Positions 6,599 through 8,154 of a stretch of 8,154 nucleotides of DNA are shown here, in pieces. The position numbers and the translations under genes were made by a program. Source of the DNA: Actinomycetota bacterium. GTDB taxonomy: Bacteria; Actinomycetota; Humimicrobiia; Humimicrobiales; Humimicrobiaceae. The DNA is taken from assembly GCA_018399435.1 (NCBI GenBank), contig JAGYOJ010000060.1, forward strand, positions 1-8,154, in the 5' to 3' direction. The notes below the pieces were generated by a model. It searched no databases and was not told the origin of the DNA. It saw only the letters and a list, made by a program, of their open reading frames with translations. Every line of letters starts with the position of its first letter. Positions within the stretch are counted from its first letter, which is position 1.

Positions 6599-8154
6599 GA
6601 TTTTCACAGTATTACATACCTACTTTAAAGGAAGAACCAAGCGAGGCAGAACTTGTCAGCCATTCTTATAGTCTGAGGGCGGGGCTAATAAGAAAAATTG
6701 CATCCGGGATATATACATATCTGCCTTTAGGGTTAAGGGTATTAAGAAAAATTGAAAATATAGTCAGGGAAGAAATGAACAGGGCAGGTGCAATAGAATT
6801 AGTCCTTCCTGTAATGCAGCCGGCTGAATTGTGGAGAAAATCTGAAAGATGGGATGCATATGGCCCTGACATGTTTAAATTAAAAGATAGAAGCAATAGG
6901 GATTTTTGCCTCGGGCCTACCCATGAGGAGATAATAACGCATCTCTCTTATTTAGATATAAAATCATATAAGGACCTGCCTGTTAATCTTTATCAGATAC
7001 AGGTTAAGTTCAGGGATGAGATTAGACCAAGATATGGTTTGCTTAGGGCAAGGGAATTTATAATGAAAGATGCATATAGTTTTTGTAAAGATAAAAAAGA
7101 CCTTTCTAAAATATATGAAAAAATGCATGAAGCTTATAGCAATATTACCGAAAGGTTAGGGTTAAGGTATAAAATTGTAGAAGCGGAAACAGGCCTTATT
7201 GGCGGAAGCTTTTCACATGAGTTTGTAGTTCTTGCAGAAGAAGGGGAAGAAGAGATAGCAAGCTGTCCCGACTGCGGAAAGTCAGCACAAAGTGACTTGA
7301 TTGAATATGAACCCAATATAGAAGATAACAGTGAAAAAGAGGAGCCGTTAAAAGAAGTTAAGACGCCCGGAGCTACTTCTATTGAAGAGCTGTCTAAATT
7401 TTTAAAAGTCCCGGTTGAAAAAATTGTAAAAGCTATAGTATTGCAGGATGAAAATAAAAATATTTATGCTTTTCTATTAAGCGGGGAAAAAGAATTAAGC
7501 ATGGGTAGGGCAGAAACTAAAGTTGGATCTAAATTAGAAATGATAGAAGATAAAGAAATCATGGATAAATTAAATATTGGCTTTTTTGGCCCAGTTAATT
7601 TAAAAGATGAAATGACTATTTTTGCAGATTATTCTATAAAGAACAAGAAAAATTTTATAGTTGGAGCCAATAAAAAAGATTATCATTTCATAAATGTAAA
7701 TTACCCAAGGGATTTTAAAATAAAAGAATGGGGTATTTTTGCAAACCCTGCTGAAGGCGATTTGTGTAAAAATTGTAAATCCAAATTGGTTTTTGAAAAA
7801 GGAATTGAGATAGGCCATGTTTTTAAACTCGGCAAAAAATATAGTGAAAAATTGGATGCAAAATTTTTAGATGAAGACGGAAAGCTAAAAGCATTTGAGA
7901 TGGGTTGTTATGGAATAGGGGTAAGCAGGATAATGTCTGCTGCTATTGAACAGTCTCATGATGAAAATGGGATAATATGGCCAAAATCAATAGCACCTTT
8001 TTTAGTAAATTTAATAATAACAAATATAAATGACGAAAAGTTAAGGCAGGCTGGCGATGAAATTTATAATAAACTTTTAGATATGGGTGTAGAAGTATTA
8101 TATGATGATAGAAATGAGAGGGCTGGTGTAAAGTTTAATGATGCAGAATTAATA
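6595..8154 (+). CDS. proS: prolyl-tRNA synthetase, bacterial type with editing domain, 3' end cut by the window edge
   Basis: ProRS charges tRNA-Pro and clears mischarged Ala-tRNA-Pro in a cis editing domain. The ATG overlaps the ispG stop as ATGA (6595-6598), with AAGGG (6584-6588) six bases upstream. The open frame of 520 codons runs off the right edge; the full protein is normally about 570. Class II motifs are visible: PTHEE (108-112), motif 2 FRDEIRPRYGLLRAREFIMKD (139-159) with Arg140, Glu142 and Arg151, and motif 3 FEMGCYGIGVSR (434-445) with Arg445. The editing insertion lies at about 224-405. It has Lys279 and a GANKKDYHFINVN segment with His364, matching the editing-site lysine and histidine of E. 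coli ProRS. CPDCG (224-228) and CKNC (391-394) flank the insertion, as in other bacterial ProRS. The anticodon-binding domain starts near 465 (IAPFLVNLII) and is incomplete only because of the edge. Confidence 0.97.
   Translation, partial: MRFSQYYIPTLKEEPSEAELVSHSYSLRAGLIRKIASGIYTYLPLGLRVLRKIENIVREEMNRAGAIELVLPVMQPAELWRKSERWDAYGPDMFKLKDRSNRDFCLGPTHEEIITHLSYLDIKSYKDLPVNLYQIQVKFRDEIRPRYGLLRAREFIMKDAYSFCKDKKDLSKIYEKMHEAYSNITERLGLRYKIVEAETGLIGGSFSHEFVVLAEEGEEEIASCPDCGKSAQSDLIEYEPNIEDNSEKEEPLKEVKTPGATSIEELSKFLKVPVEKIVKAIVLQDENKNIYAFLLSGEKELSMGRAETKVGSKLEMIEDKEIMDKLNIGFFGPVNLKDEMTIFADYSIKNKKNFIVGANKKDYHFINVNYPRDFKIKEWGIFANPAEGDLCKNCKSKLVFEKGIEIGHVFKLGKKYSEKLDAKFLDEDGKLKAFEMGCYGIGVSRIMSAAIEQSHDENGIIWPKSIAPFLVNLIITNINDEKLRQAGDEIYNKLLDMGVEVLYDDRNERAGVKFNDAELI

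Overview
The window is an AT-rich stretch from a bacterial chromosome. Coding is dense and entirely on the + strand, with AGA/AGG arginine and ATA isoleucine codons preferred. It is a housekeeping cluster in the order xerC-type recombinase, rpsB, tsf, pyrH, frr, uppS, rseP, ispG, proS. The order resembles the rpsB-to-proS superoperon of Firmicutes and several deep-branching low-GC lineages. A tyrosine recombinase just upstream of rpsB is also seen in Firmicutes and Actinobacteria. EF-Ts is the short form (197 residues). No marker here fixes the phylum. A low-GC uncultured lineage (for example Atribacterota-like or a low-GC actinobacterial relative) is only a guess.

Layout: positions 2-814 hold a XerC/XerD-family recombinase whose N-terminus lies off the left edge. 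Positions 815-976 are the only sizeable intergenic gap. It probably holds the promoter and 5' leader of the cluster, with a small hairpin and a duplicated GGAGGA Shine-Dalgarno (SD) sequence. From 977 onward seven complete genes and the start of an eighth run head to tail, with gaps of 2 to 18 bases and one 4-base ATGA overlap, so they are probably one transcript. Genes 1-4 cover translation and nucleotide supply (S2, EF-Ts, UMP kinase, ribosome recycling factor). Genes 5-7 cover isoprenoid and envelope functions (undecaprenyl diphosphate synthase, RseP-type site-2 protease, IspG of the MEP pathway). The last is prolyl-tRNA synthetase, cut by the right edge after 520 codons.

I see no exotic system, mobile element, CRISPR array or RNA gene. 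The points most worth a second look are these: cdsA and dxr, which usually sit between uppS and rseP, are absent; pyrH and ispG (and nearly rseP) have no recognisable SD sequence; the rpsB leader has a duplicated SD with an overlapping eight-codon mini-ORF; and a 13-bp hairpin lies inside the rpsB coding sequence.
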